Assembly (NCBI GenBank): GCA_018336015.1 | Contig: JAGXQZ010000028.1 | Location: forward strand, 1 to 57,992 | Reading direction: 5' to 3' | Length of the DNA stretch: 57,992 nucleotides | DNA from: Algoriphagus sp. | GTDB lineage: Bacteria > Bacteroidota > Bacteroidia > Cytophagales > Cyclobacteriaceae | Shown here: positions 42,656 to 51,659 of the stretch, one piece after another | How the letters are laid out: each line of letters opens with the position of its first letter | Numbering within the stretch: position 1 is the first letter of the stretch | Notes under the pieces: model-generated | Database searches by the model: none | What the model saw: only the letters and a program-made list of their open reading frames with translations | Told to the model about the DNA's origin: nothing | Position numbers and translations under genes: made by a program

Positions 42656-43969
42656 GTGAAAGCGAGAACATTAAAGAAAGACAAAGTCAATATCATCACC
42701 ATGGGTTGCTCCAAAAACCTGGTGGATTCCGAAGTCCTCCTGACTCAACTCAGAGGTAACGGCATCAACGCCAGCCACGAGTCCAACTCCGATGACAACA
42801 ACATCATTATCATCAACACTTGCGGATTCATCGACAATGCCAAGCAGGAGTCGATCGATACCATCCTCCAGTATGTAGATGCCAAGGAGCAGGGTTTGGT
42901 GGACAAGGTGTACGTGACCGGCTGTCTTTCTCAACGCTACAAGGACGATTTGGAAAAGGAAATCCCTCAGGTGGATGCATTTTTTGGCACGCGTGATTTG
43001 CCTGCGATTTTGAAAAAATTTAAGGCAGACTACAAGCATGAGTTGGTGGGTGAGCGTCTGTTGACTCACTCGGCCCACTACGCCTACATGAAGATTTCAG
43101 AAGGTTGCGACAGGCCATGTTCCTTCTGTGCCATTCCGCTCATGCGCGGAGGACACATCTCCAGACCTATTGAGGAATTGGTGAAAGAAGCCCAGCATAA
43201 GGCAGCCAACGGGACCAAGGAATTATTGCTGATTGCGCAGGATTCGACCTATTACGGTTTGGATATCTATAAAAAGAGAAACCTCGCCGAACTCCTTCGC
43301 AACCTCTCCGACGTGGAGGGAATCGACTGGATTCGACTTCACTATGCCTACCCGACGGGTTTCCCGATGGATGTGATCGAGGTGATGAAAGAGCGTCCGA
43401 ATATCTGCAAGTACTTGGATATTCCTTTGCAGCACGGTTCGACTGATGTGCTTAAGGCCATGCGTCGAGGTACCACCCGTGAGAAGCAGGAAGAACTTAT
43501 CCATAGCATTCGCGAGATGATTCCGGAGATTGCGATCCGAACTACCCTGATCGCCGGCCATCCGGGTGAGGGAGAAAAGGAATTTCAGGAGATGGTGGAC
43601 TTTGTGGAGCGGATGAAGTTTGAGCGCTTGGGTGTGTTTACCTATTCCCATGAGGAAAATACCCATGCTTTCTCGATGGAAGACAAACTTTCTCAGGAGG
43701 AAAAGCAGGACCGCGCCAATCACCTGATGGAAGTGCAGGAGCAAATCAGCTACGACCTCAATCAGGAGAAAATCGGCAAAACTTTCAAAGTTTTGATCGA
43801 TAAAAAAGAAGGAGGCCATTTCGTCGGCCGAACTGAATTTGACTCTGTGGAGGTGGACAATGAAGTTCTGATCGATGCCTCCAAGTTTTACTGCCGAGTG
43901 GGAGACTTTGTTCAGGCCAAGGTCTTTGACGCGACGGAGTTTGATCTGTATGCGACGGTGGAGGGATAA
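42656..43969 (+). CDS. rimO: Ribosomal protein S12 methylthiotransferase
   Basis: About 437 residues from GTG 42656. A radical-SAM enzyme adding a methylthio group to Asp of ribosomal protein S12. The N-terminal UPF0004 domain has MGCSKNLVDSE, NTCGFIDNAK and TGCLSQRY, the three cluster cysteines. The radical-SAM cluster is CDRPCSFCAIP (CxxxCxxC). RAGHPGE-like TLIAGHPGEGEKEF and a C-terminal TRAM domain (about 370-437) complete the family plan. NLVDSEVL and NTCGFIDNAK fit RimO better than MiaB. The longer frame starting TTG 42629 overlaps the promoter and is rejected. Confidence 0.93.
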   Translation: MKARTLKKDKVNIITMGCSKNLVDSEVLLTQLRGNGINASHESNSDDNNIIIINTCGFIDNAKQESIDTILQYVDAKEQGLVDKVYVTGCLSQRYKDDLEKEIPQVDAFFGTRDLPAILKKFKADYKHELVGERLLTHSAHYAYMKISEGCDRPCSFCAIPLMRGGHISRPIEELVKEAQHKAANGTKELLLIAQDSTYYGLDIYKKRNLAELLRNLSDVEGIDWIRLHYAYPTGFPMDVIEVMKERPNICKYLDIPLQHGSTDVLKAMRRGTTREKQEELIHSIREMIPEIAIRTTLIAGHPGEGEKEFQEMVDFVERMKFERLGVFTYSHEENTHAFSMEDKLSQEEKQDRANHLMEVQEQISYDLNQEKIGKTFKVLIDKKEGGHFVGRTEFDSVEVDNEVLIDASKFYCRVGDFVQAKVFDATEFDLYATVEG

Positions 43970-44005
43970 GGCGTTGGGTTAAAATTGCTAGATATAGTGA
44001 GGTGA

Positions 44006-45157
44006 TTATTTCAAATGGTATTTAATCATTACCAAAGGAGAGTTAGGTGTTAGGTTTTTAGCCATCTGAAAAAAGGGACTGTTTTCTGGAATTCTTCCTT
44101 TTTCAAAATGGTCCACAAGGTACGATGCCTCCATTATTGAAATTAGGTTTTCATCATCTAATAATACCGGCATAACCCAATTATGCCCTCCGTCCAGATC
44201 ATTTTTGATCTCTGAGAATAAAATGCTCTTTTTATTTTGTTTATTGTAAATCAGATTAGTGTATTTTCCGTCAAAAATCATGGCTGTTACAAAATGAGTT
44301 TCATTTTCTAAAAGATTTGTAAGTTGATAGTAATAAGTTTTTTGAATTTCAGGGTCATTCAGTTTTTCTTCCAATTGACTAGAATTCTTTAACTCGGAAT
44401 ATGGAAAGTTAGGACGATTTGAATTGAAAAATCGTTTTTCCACGAGTTCAATTTTGTTTGAATATATATAAATCGTGTCTAAAAAATTTGTAGAAAATTG
44501 AAGCTTATTTCCTTGAGAGATCAAATTATTCCTTTCAGTGAATAAGGGAATATTTACCCTTTCTAATGAGGAAGGTACTCTTTTTAATTCATTTGAATGT
44601 AAGTTCCATGTCCATAGAATGGAAATATCATCTGGTCCTTTAAAATTTTCATGAAGTCCTTTTGATTTATAAAGTAAATATGTATCTCCTTCGATATGTT
44701 GAATTTGGGAAATAATTCCTGGTAGTTTAAGTTCATCTAAAAAATTACCATTAAAATCATACCTAATAAGTTTATTTAGAGTAAGGAGGTCTATTGTTTT
44801 TTGATTTTTATTGATTGTGAAATCAAGAAAAGTCAAATACTCACCTGGGCCTTCTCCATAGTTATGAATGTTACTGACAAGCTCAAAGTCCTGATCGATT
44901 ATCGAAATCCCTCTTGTGATCTCATAATCAGCTAAAAAGTAAAAATTTTCAAATTTTTGAGCTTCGTCAATTCTTGCAACCTTAGCTTCAGCAGGAAGTA
45001 TTGAATATTCTATGTCTTTTATAAAATTACTTAGTTTTATTGTTTTTTCTTCCGGAATAGGAATGGGTGTTAAAGTTATAAGTCCATTTTTATCATCTAT
45101 TGGACGACACCCAATTATCGTGATTATTGTAGCGAAAAAAATAAGCGGTTTATTCAT
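44006..45157 (-). CDS. 6-bladed beta-propeller lipoprotein (second locus)
   Basis: 383 residues from the second of two adjacent ATGs (45160 also possible). A lipoprotein signal precedes the lipobox IIGC (Cys about 17). GEGPGEY near residue 110 matches the LGTGPGEY of the propeller at 31800-32888, and both have the long beta-rich repeats of the 6-bladed propeller family. A longer frame to 45346 would run through the preceding peptide gene and has no signal at its start, so it is rejected. The gene follows, on the same strand, a Cys-rich secreted peptide gene with a 97-base gap. AT-rich like the first locus. Confidence 0.8.
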   Translation of the reverse strand: MNKPLIFFATIITIIGCRPIDDKNGLITLTPIPIPEEKTIKLSNFIKDIEYSILPAEAKVARIDEAQKFENFYFLADYEITRGISIIDQDFELVSNIHNYGEGPGEYLTFLDFTINKNQKTIDLLTLNKLIRYDFNGNFLDELKLPGIISQIQHIEGDTYLLYKSKGLHENFKGPDDISILWTWNLHSNELKRVPSSLERVNIPLFTERNNLISQGNKLQFSTNFLDTIYIYSNKIELVEKRFFNSNRPNFPYSELKNSSQLEEKLNDPEIQKTYYYQLTNLLENETHFVTAMIFDGKYTNLIYNKQNKKSILFSEIKNDLDGGHNWVMPVLLDDENLISIMEASYLVDHFEKGRIPENSPFFQMAKNLTPNSPLVMIKYHLK

Positions 45158-45254
45158 CATGGTGATAATTGTAATATTTAATAAAAATAATTTAAAATTC
45201 CAGAAAGGAAGCGAAGTATAAATTTGACCTTTCTGGAATTTTAAAATAATGAAG

Positions 45255-45488
45255 TTATGGGGCCATTGAAAGGTCACACACCTCATCGCAAGGTTTTTGT
45301 TCAAATGCAGCACAGTAGTCGTTGCCCCATTCACGGCATTTATCAACTATTGCAATACATCCTAGATTGTATCTTCCACAATAATCCGGCAACTTGTAAT
45401 AAACCCCAATTTGAGCAGAAGAGGGATTCGTGATGAAAGATGAAAACACTAAAATTCCAGTGAAAAAGAAAATAAGAGTTTTTTTTAT
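45255..45488 (-). CDS. Small secreted cysteine-rich peptide, start codon apparently ATA
   Basis: In frame from 45488 the translation is (I)KKTLIFFFTGILVFSSF, then ITNPSSAQ: a perfect signal peptide except that the first codon is ATA, not ATG. The conventional choice, GTG at 45449, would cut the signal peptide in half and lose its positive N-terminus. The mature part (about 52 residues) has six cysteines, allowing three disulfides. An in-frame TAA lies at 45505-45503 and there is no ATG, GTG or TTG between it and the ATA. So either a rare ATA start, a mutated start (pseudogene in the making), or the short GTG form. It precedes the propeller gene, as at 31528. Confidence 0.6.
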   Translation of the reverse strand: MKKTLIFFFTGILVFSSFITNPSSAQIGVYYKLPDYCGRYNLGCIAIVDKCREWGNDYCAAFEQKPCDEVCDLSMAP

Positions 45489-45627
45489 ATGTTTAGAGTT
45501 TGATTAATATGAATATAATACACTAATAGAAGTACACTCTGCTTTGTTGATGAGAGGTTTTTTTTTTTATTAAGTGGGTTTTAAATTACATGACCGGATG
45601 TTGTAACATGATTATTCAATAGGAAAG

Positions 45628-45635
45628 TAATTTTG
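45628..45635 (+). promoter_or_regulatory. Candidate -7 element for the GNAT-fold gene
   Basis: TAATTTTG, perfect TAnnTTTG, 50 bases before the ATG at 45686. The nearest upstream TTG is 24 bases away, longer than the usual 19-21. Confidence 0.35.
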
Positions 45636-45685
45636 TTTGCCCTTTCCCCCCGATCCCCTAATTTAGCCGATCTAAAATCCCCCGA

Positions 45686-46849
45686 ATGAAGCTGATCGAA
45701 GTCACCACTCCCGCCCATCAGAAAGAGTTTATCGAGATGGCGGTGAAGCTGTACCGAAACGAGAAAAACTGGATCCGACCGCTTGATGCAGACATCGAAG
45801 GACTGTTTCACCCCGAGACCAACAAGCTTTTCCGAAATGGGGCAAAGGCCAAACGCTGGTTGCTTCAGGACGATAAAGGAGAATCCATCGGTAGAATCGC
45901 AGCTTTCGTCAATCCCAAGATGAAGGAAAAGCAACCTACGGGAGGTGTGGGTTTCTTCGAATGCATCGATAGTCAGAAAGCGGCTTTTCTCCTTTTCGAT
46001 ACCGCAAAAGCCTGGCTTCAGAGCGAAGGCATGGAGGCAATGGATGGTCCGATCAATTTTGGTGAACGCGACAAATGGTGGGGATTATTGGTGGATGGGT
46101 TTTCCGAACCGAATTACAACATGCCTTGGAACTTCCCCTACTACCAGAAGTTCTTCGAGGAATACGGCTTCCAACTCTATTTCAAGCAATACACTTACAT
46201 GAGGCCGGTTCAGGATCTCGGCTTTGACGAGAAAATGATCCAGCGTGCTAACGCTATCATGGCCAATCCGGATTACACCTTCCGATACATTCAAGGAAAA
46301 GAACTTCAGGAAAAAGCACCGGAATACTTCATGACTGTGTACAACAAAGCTTGGGCTCGCCACATGGGCAAGTCGATCGCCTTGAAGGAGGCCCAATTGA
46401 TGTTTGGCAAGATGAAACCGATCATCGATCCGCGATTGATCTACTTTGCCTTTCACAAAGGCGAACCGGTAGGCTTTTTCATCCAAATCCCGGAGATCAA
46501 TCAGATCTTCAAGCATGTGAATGGGAAAATGGACTTGATCGGGAAGTTAAAATTCCTGTGGTACAAGACCTTTTTTCCACCCAATAAGATGCTCGGTTTA
46601 GTCTTTGGCGTGGTGCCTGAGCATCAAGCCAAGGGTGTAGAGAGTGCCATGATCATCAGCTATGACAAGATGAGCGGCAAGTCATCCTTCCCCTATAAAA
46701 CTATCGAAATGAACTGGATCGGCGACTTCAATCCCAAAATGATGCGGGTATGCGAGCAGCTGTTGGCGACGATTTATAAGACACACCATACGTATCGCTA
46801 CCTGTTTGATCGGGAAAAGCCATTCGAGAGACACCCGATTTTCGATTGA
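45686..46849 (+). CDS. Conserved GNAT-fold protein of unknown substrate
   Basis: 387 residues, no signal peptide. The N-terminal half (about 1-170) and C-terminal half (about 190-387) both look like GNAT-type folds; VFGVVPEHQAKGVESAMI (about 310-327) fits an acetyl-CoA loop (V-x-x-x-x-Q-x-K-G-V). DGPINFGERDKWWGLLVDGF (about 115-134) is a strongly conserved-looking motif in this type of Bacteroidota protein. No reaction can be assigned. It is monocistronic, with an AT-rich peptide/propeller locus on one side and a repeat-like spacer on the other. Confidence 0.7.
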   Translation: MKLIEVTTPAHQKEFIEMAVKLYRNEKNWIRPLDADIEGLFHPETNKLFRNGAKAKRWLLQDDKGESIGRIAAFVNPKMKEKQPTGGVGFFECIDSQKAAFLLFDTAKAWLQSEGMEAMDGPINFGERDKWWGLLVDGFSEPNYNMPWNFPYYQKFFEEYGFQLYFKQYTYMRPVQDLGFDEKMIQRANAIMANPDYTFRYIQGKELQEKAPEYFMTVYNKAWARHMGKSIALKEAQLMFGKMKPIIDPRLIYFAFHKGEPVGFFIQIPEINQIFKHVNGKMDLIGKLKFLWYKTFFPPNKMLGLVFGVVPEHQAKGVESAMIISYDKMSGKSSFPYKTIEMNWIGDFNPKMMRVCEQLLATIYKTHHTYRYLFDREKPFERHPIFD

Positions 46850-47000
46850 CGAATTACGAAGTACGAGATTCTTCTGAACCTCCATCTTAAGAATGCAAGA
46901 TTGAGTTTTCCTATTTAGAATGTCGATTATCGAACTCCGAACAATGAATTGAGACCAACTTTACAACCTTTTAACATTACAACTTTCCAACGTTTTAAAA
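46850..47000. repeat. Mixed word-like repeats upstream of the PfkB kinase gene
   Basis: Begins with GAATTACGAAGTACGAGATT-type words (about 46850-46870). A small palindrome ATCTT-AAGAATGC-AAGAT follows (about 46884-46901), then TCGATTATCGAACTCCGAAC, and it ends with CAACTTTACAACCTTTTAAC and TTACAACTTTCCAACG, the same words as in the rimO upstream spacer. No coding potential. Confidence 0.6.
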
Positions 47001-47996
47001 ATGAAAAAATACGACGTAACAGGCATCGGAAATGCCCTGGTAGATATTGAGTTTAAAGTAAAAGACCAGTTTTTTCTTGACAATCAGGTCGAAAAAGGCC
47101 TAATGACTCTGGTGGATGAAGACCGCCAAAATCACCTGATGAAGGTGATCAATCACGCAGAGGCTAAAAAGCAGGCCGGTGGATCTGCTGCAAACTCGGT
47201 GGTGGCAGTCAGTCAGTTTGGGGGTAAATCTTACTATTGCTTCCGAGTAGCCAATGATGAGTTGGGGCACTTTTACTTGAACGATCTTCAGGAATCAGGA
47301 GTGGATTCGGCACTCAAAGTATCAAATCTTCAGGAAGGGATTACAGGTAAATGTTTGGTGATGGTGACGGATGATTCTGAGCGAACCATGAATACTTTCC
47401 TGGGGATTACTCAGAATTTTTCAGTAAATGACCTTAACGAATCCGCGATCAAGGATTCCAAGTACCTCTTTATTGAAGGTTACCTGATAACTTCCGAAAA
47501 TGGCAAAACTGCCATGAAGCATGCCAAGAAAGTCGCTGAGGAAAATGGGGTAAAAGTGGCTTTGACCTTTTCCGATCCGGCGATGGTGAAGTATTTCCGG
47601 GAGCCTTTTGACGAAGTAATCGGAGCGAGCGTAGATCTGCTATTTGCCAATGAAGAAGAGGCCATGCTTTTTACAGGTAAGGACAATTTATTGGAGGCAC
47701 GGGAAGAAATGAAAAAAGTAGCCAAGCATTTTGTGATTACGCAAGGCAAAAATGGGGCGATGATTTTTGACGGGGATACCTTTATAGATATTGAACCCTA
47801 TCCGACTACAGCTATAGACAGTAATGGTGCGGGCGACATGTTTGCCGGAGCATTTCTGTATGGAATTACTAATGGACACAGCTATGCTTCAAGCGGAAAA
47901 TTGGCCTCCATGGCTAGTTCAAGGATTGTAAGTCAGTTTGGTCCAAGATTAAAATGGCATGAGGCCAAAGAAATCCTCGCTAGATTGAATCCTTAA
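47001..47996 (+). CDS. PfkB family carbohydrate kinase, adenosine-kinase-like
   Basis: 331 residues. The C-terminal PfkB signature DSNGAGDMFAGAFLYG (about 273-288) contains the catalytic Asp and the oxyanion Gly-Ala-Gly. The N-terminal part has GIGNALVDIEF and GGSAANSVVAVSQFGG (signature 1). The layout and the AGGSAANS loop resemble adenosine kinase / ribokinase-like enzymes of Bacteroidota; the sugar or nucleoside substrate is inferred only. It is monocistronic, followed 4 bases later by a strong hairpin. Confidence 0.87.
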   Translation: MKKYDVTGIGNALVDIEFKVKDQFFLDNQVEKGLMTLVDEDRQNHLMKVINHAEAKKQAGGSAANSVVAVSQFGGKSYYCFRVANDELGHFYLNDLQESGVDSALKVSNLQEGITGKCLVMVTDDSERTMNTFLGITQNFSVNDLNESAIKDSKYLFIEGYLITSENGKTAMKHAKKVAEENGVKVALTFSDPAMVKYFREPFDEVIGASVDLLFANEEEAMLFTGKDNLLEAREEMKKVAKHFVITQGKNGAMIFDGDTFIDIEPYPTTAIDSNGAGDMFAGAFLYGITNGHSYASSGKLASMASSRIVSQFGPRLKWHEAKEILARLNP

Positions 47997-48000
47997 TTCT

Positions 48001-48032
48001 AAGAGGCTGCTTTTACAGGCAGCCTCTTCGTT
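48001..48032 (+). terminator. Terminator after the PfkB kinase gene
   Basis: Perfect 10-bp stem AAGAGGCTGC / GCAGCCTCTT (48001-48010, 48019-48028) with an 8-base loop. The following CGTTTG is only weakly T-rich. Confidence 0.65.
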
Positions 48033-48189
48033 TGTCCGCTGATTCCTGCAATGATGGAATTGAACCTGTGATTTTCCGAAAAACAGGATAATTTTCCGTC
48101 TATCATTTCATTTTGATTTCCTACTTCTAAACAAAAAGTGAATTAATTCAGTAATATTCCAACTATAAACCTTATCCAATCTTTTTATC

Positions 48190-49521
48190 ATGAAAAAAAC
48201 TACCCTCTTGGGCTTTTTGGTCGGCGTTCTCGCGCTACCCTCTTGGGCCCAAAATAAGATCGAATTCAAGGAATTTACCTTGGAAAACGGTTTGCACGTC
48301 ATCATGCACCAAGACAATACGACTCCGATTGTAGTCACTTCGGTATTGTATCATGTGGGTTCAAAAAATGAGAACCCTGAAAGAACAGGCTTTGCACACT
48401 TTTTTGAGCACTTGATGTTCGAAGGCTCTGAAAATATCGAGCGAGGACAATACATGAATATTATTCAAGGCAGAGGGGGAACGCTCAATGCTTATACTTC
48501 TAACGATATCACTTACTACTATGAATTGTTGCCTTCCAACGAGTTGGAACTGGCGCTTTACATGGAAAGCGAGCGCATGCTGCATTCCAAAGTGGATATC
48601 ACTGGAGTAGAGACTCAGCGTGAAGTGGTGAAGGAAGAAAGACGTCAGCGGTACGAAAACCAGCCTTATGGCACCATCCTCCCGGAAACATTAAAAAGAG
48701 CCTATCAAGTACACCCTTACCAGTGGGCACCGATCGGTTCGATGGATCACCTCAACGCAGCGACCATTGAGGAGTTCCAGCAGTTTTACAAGGACTTCTA
48801 TGTGCCAAATAATGCGACGTTGACCATTGCCGGTGATATCGATTATGCAACTACCGAATCTTTGGTGAGGAAGTATTTTTCAGAAATTCCAAAAGGAGTC
48901 AAGCCCATTTATCGTCCGAATGTTGTTGAGCCAAAGAAAACAGCAGAAATCCGTGATGTCATTTATGACAACATTCAGATCCCTGCGGTGATTCAGGCCT
49001 ATAACCTGCCTCCAAGAAATCATCCGGACAGCTATGCGCTTTCCATGCTTTCTACTTACCTGACAGGAGGTAATTCTTCCTTGATGACCAAAGAGTTGGT
49101 AGACAAGCAACAAAAAGCCCTCGTTGTGGCTGCAATTCCATTGGAGCTTGAAGACGGAGGAGTCTTTCTAATGTATGGCATTACCAATATGGGTGTGGAG
49201 CCAAAGGATTTGGAATCAGAAGTGGATCGCTTGATCAAGCAGGTTCAGGATCAGGGTATCAGTGATGAGGAATTTGCCAAGCTCAAAAATATTATGGAAA
49301 ACAACATCGTGAGTGGAAACTCTACGGTGGAGGGTATTGCAGAAAATCTGGCTGAGGCAAAGGTGATTTATGGCAACACCAACTACATCAACCAAGTGAT
49401 GGATGCGTATGCAAAAGTGACCAAAGCGGATATTCAGCGTGTCGCCAAAGAATACATGAATCTCAACGGTAGGGTTGTACTTTACTATTTACCTAAATCC
49501 GCTCAGCCAGCTACTGAATAA
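48190..49521 (+). CDS. M16 family zinc peptidase, active subunit
   Basis: 443 residues. A signal peptide ends at PSWAQ (about 21). The inverted zinc motif HFFEH (His70, Glu73, His74) is complete, and ALYMESERM supplies the distal Glu (about residue 125-150). Exported pitrilysin-like peptidases of this size act with an inactive M16 partner, and the next gene (27 bases on) encodes a homologue without the zinc motif. Probably a periplasmic peptide-degrading heterodimer, as in the characterised two-subunit M16B enzymes. Confidence 0.92.
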   Translation: MKKTTLLGFLVGVLALPSWAQNKIEFKEFTLENGLHVIMHQDNTTPIVVTSVLYHVGSKNENPERTGFAHFFEHLMFEGSENIERGQYMNIIQGRGGTLNAYTSNDITYYYELLPSNELELALYMESERMLHSKVDITGVETQREVVKEERRQRYENQPYGTILPETLKRAYQVHPYQWAPIGSMDHLNAATIEEFQQFYKDFYVPNNATLTIAGDIDYATTESLVRKYFSEIPKGVKPIYRPNVVEPKKTAEIRDVIYDNIQIPAVIQAYNLPPRNHPDSYALSMLSTYLTGGNSSLMTKELVDKQQKALVVAAIPLELEDGGVFLMYGITNMGVEPKDLESEVDRLIKQVQDQGISDEEFAKLKNIMENNIVSGNSTVEGIAENLAEAKVIYGNTNYINQVMDAYAKVTKADIQRVAKEYMNLNGRVVLYYLPKSAQPATE

Positions 49522-49548
49522 TTGTTTGACCTATCAAAAAAAACTGAC

Positions 49549-51594
49549 ATGAAAAAAATAGCAATAGTAGTTGTATTGATGCTTTTGGTAGCTGTGAGCG
49601 GCTTTGCTCAGGTAGACCGAAGCAAATTGCCTGCTGCAGGACCAGCACCGGAAATCAAAATAAATGAAGCTGAAACATTCACTTTACCCAATGGACTGAA
49701 AGTCTTTGTGGTGAAAAACACCAAGCTTCCTAGAGTATCGTTCACCTTGGTATTGGAGCGTGATCCGATTTTGGAAGGTGACAAAGCCGGTTTGTCTGGT
49801 TTTGTGGGTGAAATGATGATGGGAGGCACAAAGAATCGCACCAAAGATCAATTGGATCAGGAAGTGGATTTTATCGGAGCTAGCTTGAGTGCTTCATCGA
49901 CCTCCATTTTTGCTTCTTCGCTCAAAAAGCATCAGGGCAAAGTGCTCGAATTAATGGCAGACGTGCTTTTCAATCCGGTTTTCCCACAGGAAGAATTGGA
50001 CAAGTTGAAAAAGCAGTCATTGACCAACTTGGCGCAGAGTAAGGATAACCCGAATGCCATTTCTTCCCGACTTTCCAGAGCTGTGCTTTATGGTAAAAAC
50101 CATCCGTATGGAGAGTCTCAGACTGAGCAGACGACCAACAACATTACCGTGGCTGATGTACAGGCTTACTACAAAACCTATTTCAAGCCAAACATCGCCT
50201 ACTTAGCGATTGTAGGGGATATGGACAAAGCTGAAGCTCAAAAAGTGGTTACTCAATATTTTGGGGCTTGGCAAAAAGGAGAAGTGCCTAAGTTCACTTA
50301 CCCAATGCCTGTCAGAGCCGCCAAGCAGGCTGTGGCTTTGGTAGACAGAAGCTCTTCCGTACAATCCGTAATAAATGTAACTCAGCCGGTTCAGATGAAA
50401 ATCGGGGATCCGGATTACATCTCGAGTCGTCTTTTGAACCAAATCCTAGGTGGAGGTTCTGCTTCCAGATTGTTCATGAATCTTCGTGAAGACAAAGGTT
50501 ACACCTATGGCGCTTATTCTTCCATCGGTGCGGATAAGCTAGTAGCTACGATTTCTGCCAATGCTTCTGTAAGAACGGAAGTGACCGATTCGGCAGTGTA
50601 TGAGTTTATTTATGAGATCAAAAATCTGGTAGAAAATGGAGTGACTGAGGAGGAATTGGCAAAAGCAAAGGCAGAACTCTCCGGAAGTTTCGGGAGATCT
50701 CTTGAGCAGCCTGCTACTGTCGCAAACTTTGCGTTGAATATCGATCGCTATAAGCTGCCCAAGGATTATTACGCCACTTACCTTCAGAAGCTCAATGCGC
50801 TAACTGTAGCAGACATCAATGCCACAGCAAAGCGTCTGATCGATCCGGATAAATTTATTATTACCACTGTGGGTAACGGTGCTGAGATCAAAGAAAAGCT
50901 AGCCAAGTTTGGTGAGGTAATCGAATACAATAACATGGGCGAACCTGCCAAGCAGCTTGTAGCTGATGCAACGATGACTGCCGAGAAAGTCCTGGATAAC
51001 TACCTTACAGCTATCGGCGGAGCTCAAAAAGTGGCGGCCATCAAAACGGCTAAAATTTCCATGGATGCCAATATCATGGGCAATGCCCTGACCATCGCTT
51101 TTGTGTATGATTCTGAAAATGGAAGATATGCTCAGAAGCTTTCCATAGCTGGAAATGTGATGCAGAAAACCAGCTTGGTAGACGGTAAAGGTTCGATGTC
51201 TATGCAGGGGCAAAATGTACCACTAACCGACGCACAATTGGCAGAAGCTAAGTTGAACTCCTATCTTTTCCCTGAGGCCGTGTACAAAGAAAAAGGATAC
51301 ACAGTGACGTTTGATGGATTAAAAGATGTCGATGGTACACCTGCATATAAAGTGATAATCTCGGATGGAAGCGGTGCAAAATTGACAAATTACTATGCTC
51401 AAGATTCTGGTTTGAAGATCAAATATGAAAATCCCGCTTCAGGTGATACTTATTACTCAAACTACCAAGCTAAAGAAGGAGTCTTAATCCCAATGGCCTG
51501 GACATTGAAGTCCCCAATGATTCCTGTACCTCTTGAAGCAAAAGTGACCACGTTGGAACTTAACAGCCCCGTGACTGATGCAGATGTAAATTGA
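49549..51594 (+). CDS. M16 family protein, zinc-less subunit with extra C-terminal domain
   Basis: 681 residues from the ATG at 49549, which gives a clean signal peptide (MKKIAIVVVLMLLVAVSGFAQ); the longer frame opens with TTG at 49522. The position of HxxEH reads GFVGEMMMGG, so zinc is not bound. The substrate Arg-Tyr region is kept (LREDKGYTYGAYS), as in the non-catalytic subunit of M16 pairs. Residues about 465-681 form an additional domain homologous to the whole product of the next gene (shared blocks: NYxxAxGGxxKVxxIK, NVxQKTxxxxGKG, YxFPE, NPMxPVxLExK). A terminator follows the stop. Confidence 0.9.
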   Translation: MKKIAIVVVLMLLVAVSGFAQVDRSKLPAAGPAPEIKINEAETFTLPNGLKVFVVKNTKLPRVSFTLVLERDPILEGDKAGLSGFVGEMMMGGTKNRTKDQLDQEVDFIGASLSASSTSIFASSLKKHQGKVLELMADVLFNPVFPQEELDKLKKQSLTNLAQSKDNPNAISSRLSRAVLYGKNHPYGESQTEQTTNNITVADVQAYYKTYFKPNIAYLAIVGDMDKAEAQKVVTQYFGAWQKGEVPKFTYPMPVRAAKQAVALVDRSSSVQSVINVTQPVQMKIGDPDYISSRLLNQILGGGSASRLFMNLREDKGYTYGAYSSIGADKLVATISANASVRTEVTDSAVYEFIYEIKNLVENGVTEEELAKAKAELSGSFGRSLEQPATVANFALNIDRYKLPKDYYATYLQKLNALTVADINATAKRLIDPDKFIITTVGNGAEIKEKLAKFGEVIEYNNMGEPAKQLVADATMTAEKVLDNYLTAIGGAQKVAAIKTAKISMDANIMGNALTIAFVYDSENGRYAQKLSIAGNVMQKTSLVDGKGSMSMQGQNVPLTDAQLAEAKLNSYLFPEAVYKEKGYTVTFDGLKDVDGTPAYKVIISDGSGAKLTNYYAQDSGLKIKYENPASGDTYYSNYQAKEGVLIPMAWTLKSPMIPVPLEAKVTTLELNSPVTDADVN

Positions 51595-51603
51595 TTTTAA
51601 ACT

Positions 51604-51636
51604 CTGGCTGCTTCTTATTCGGAGGCAGCCTTTTTA
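51604..51636 (+). terminator. Terminator between the M16 pair and the next gene
   Basis: Stem GGCTGC / GCAGCC (51606-51611, 51625-51630) followed by five T. It lies 9 bases past the M16 stop and may reduce, not abolish, read-through to the related gene 24 bases on. Confidence 0.7.
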
Positions 51637-51659
51637 CTTTCTACTTAATTTATTCAATC

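Noticed and set aside
43223..43819. 198-codon minus-strand frame inside rimO
   Set aside because: Antisense to radical-SAM motifs; no independent evidence.
45161..45346. N-terminal extension of the second propeller protein
   Set aside because: It would run through the Cys-peptide gene and place the lipoprotein signal about 60 residues inside the protein.
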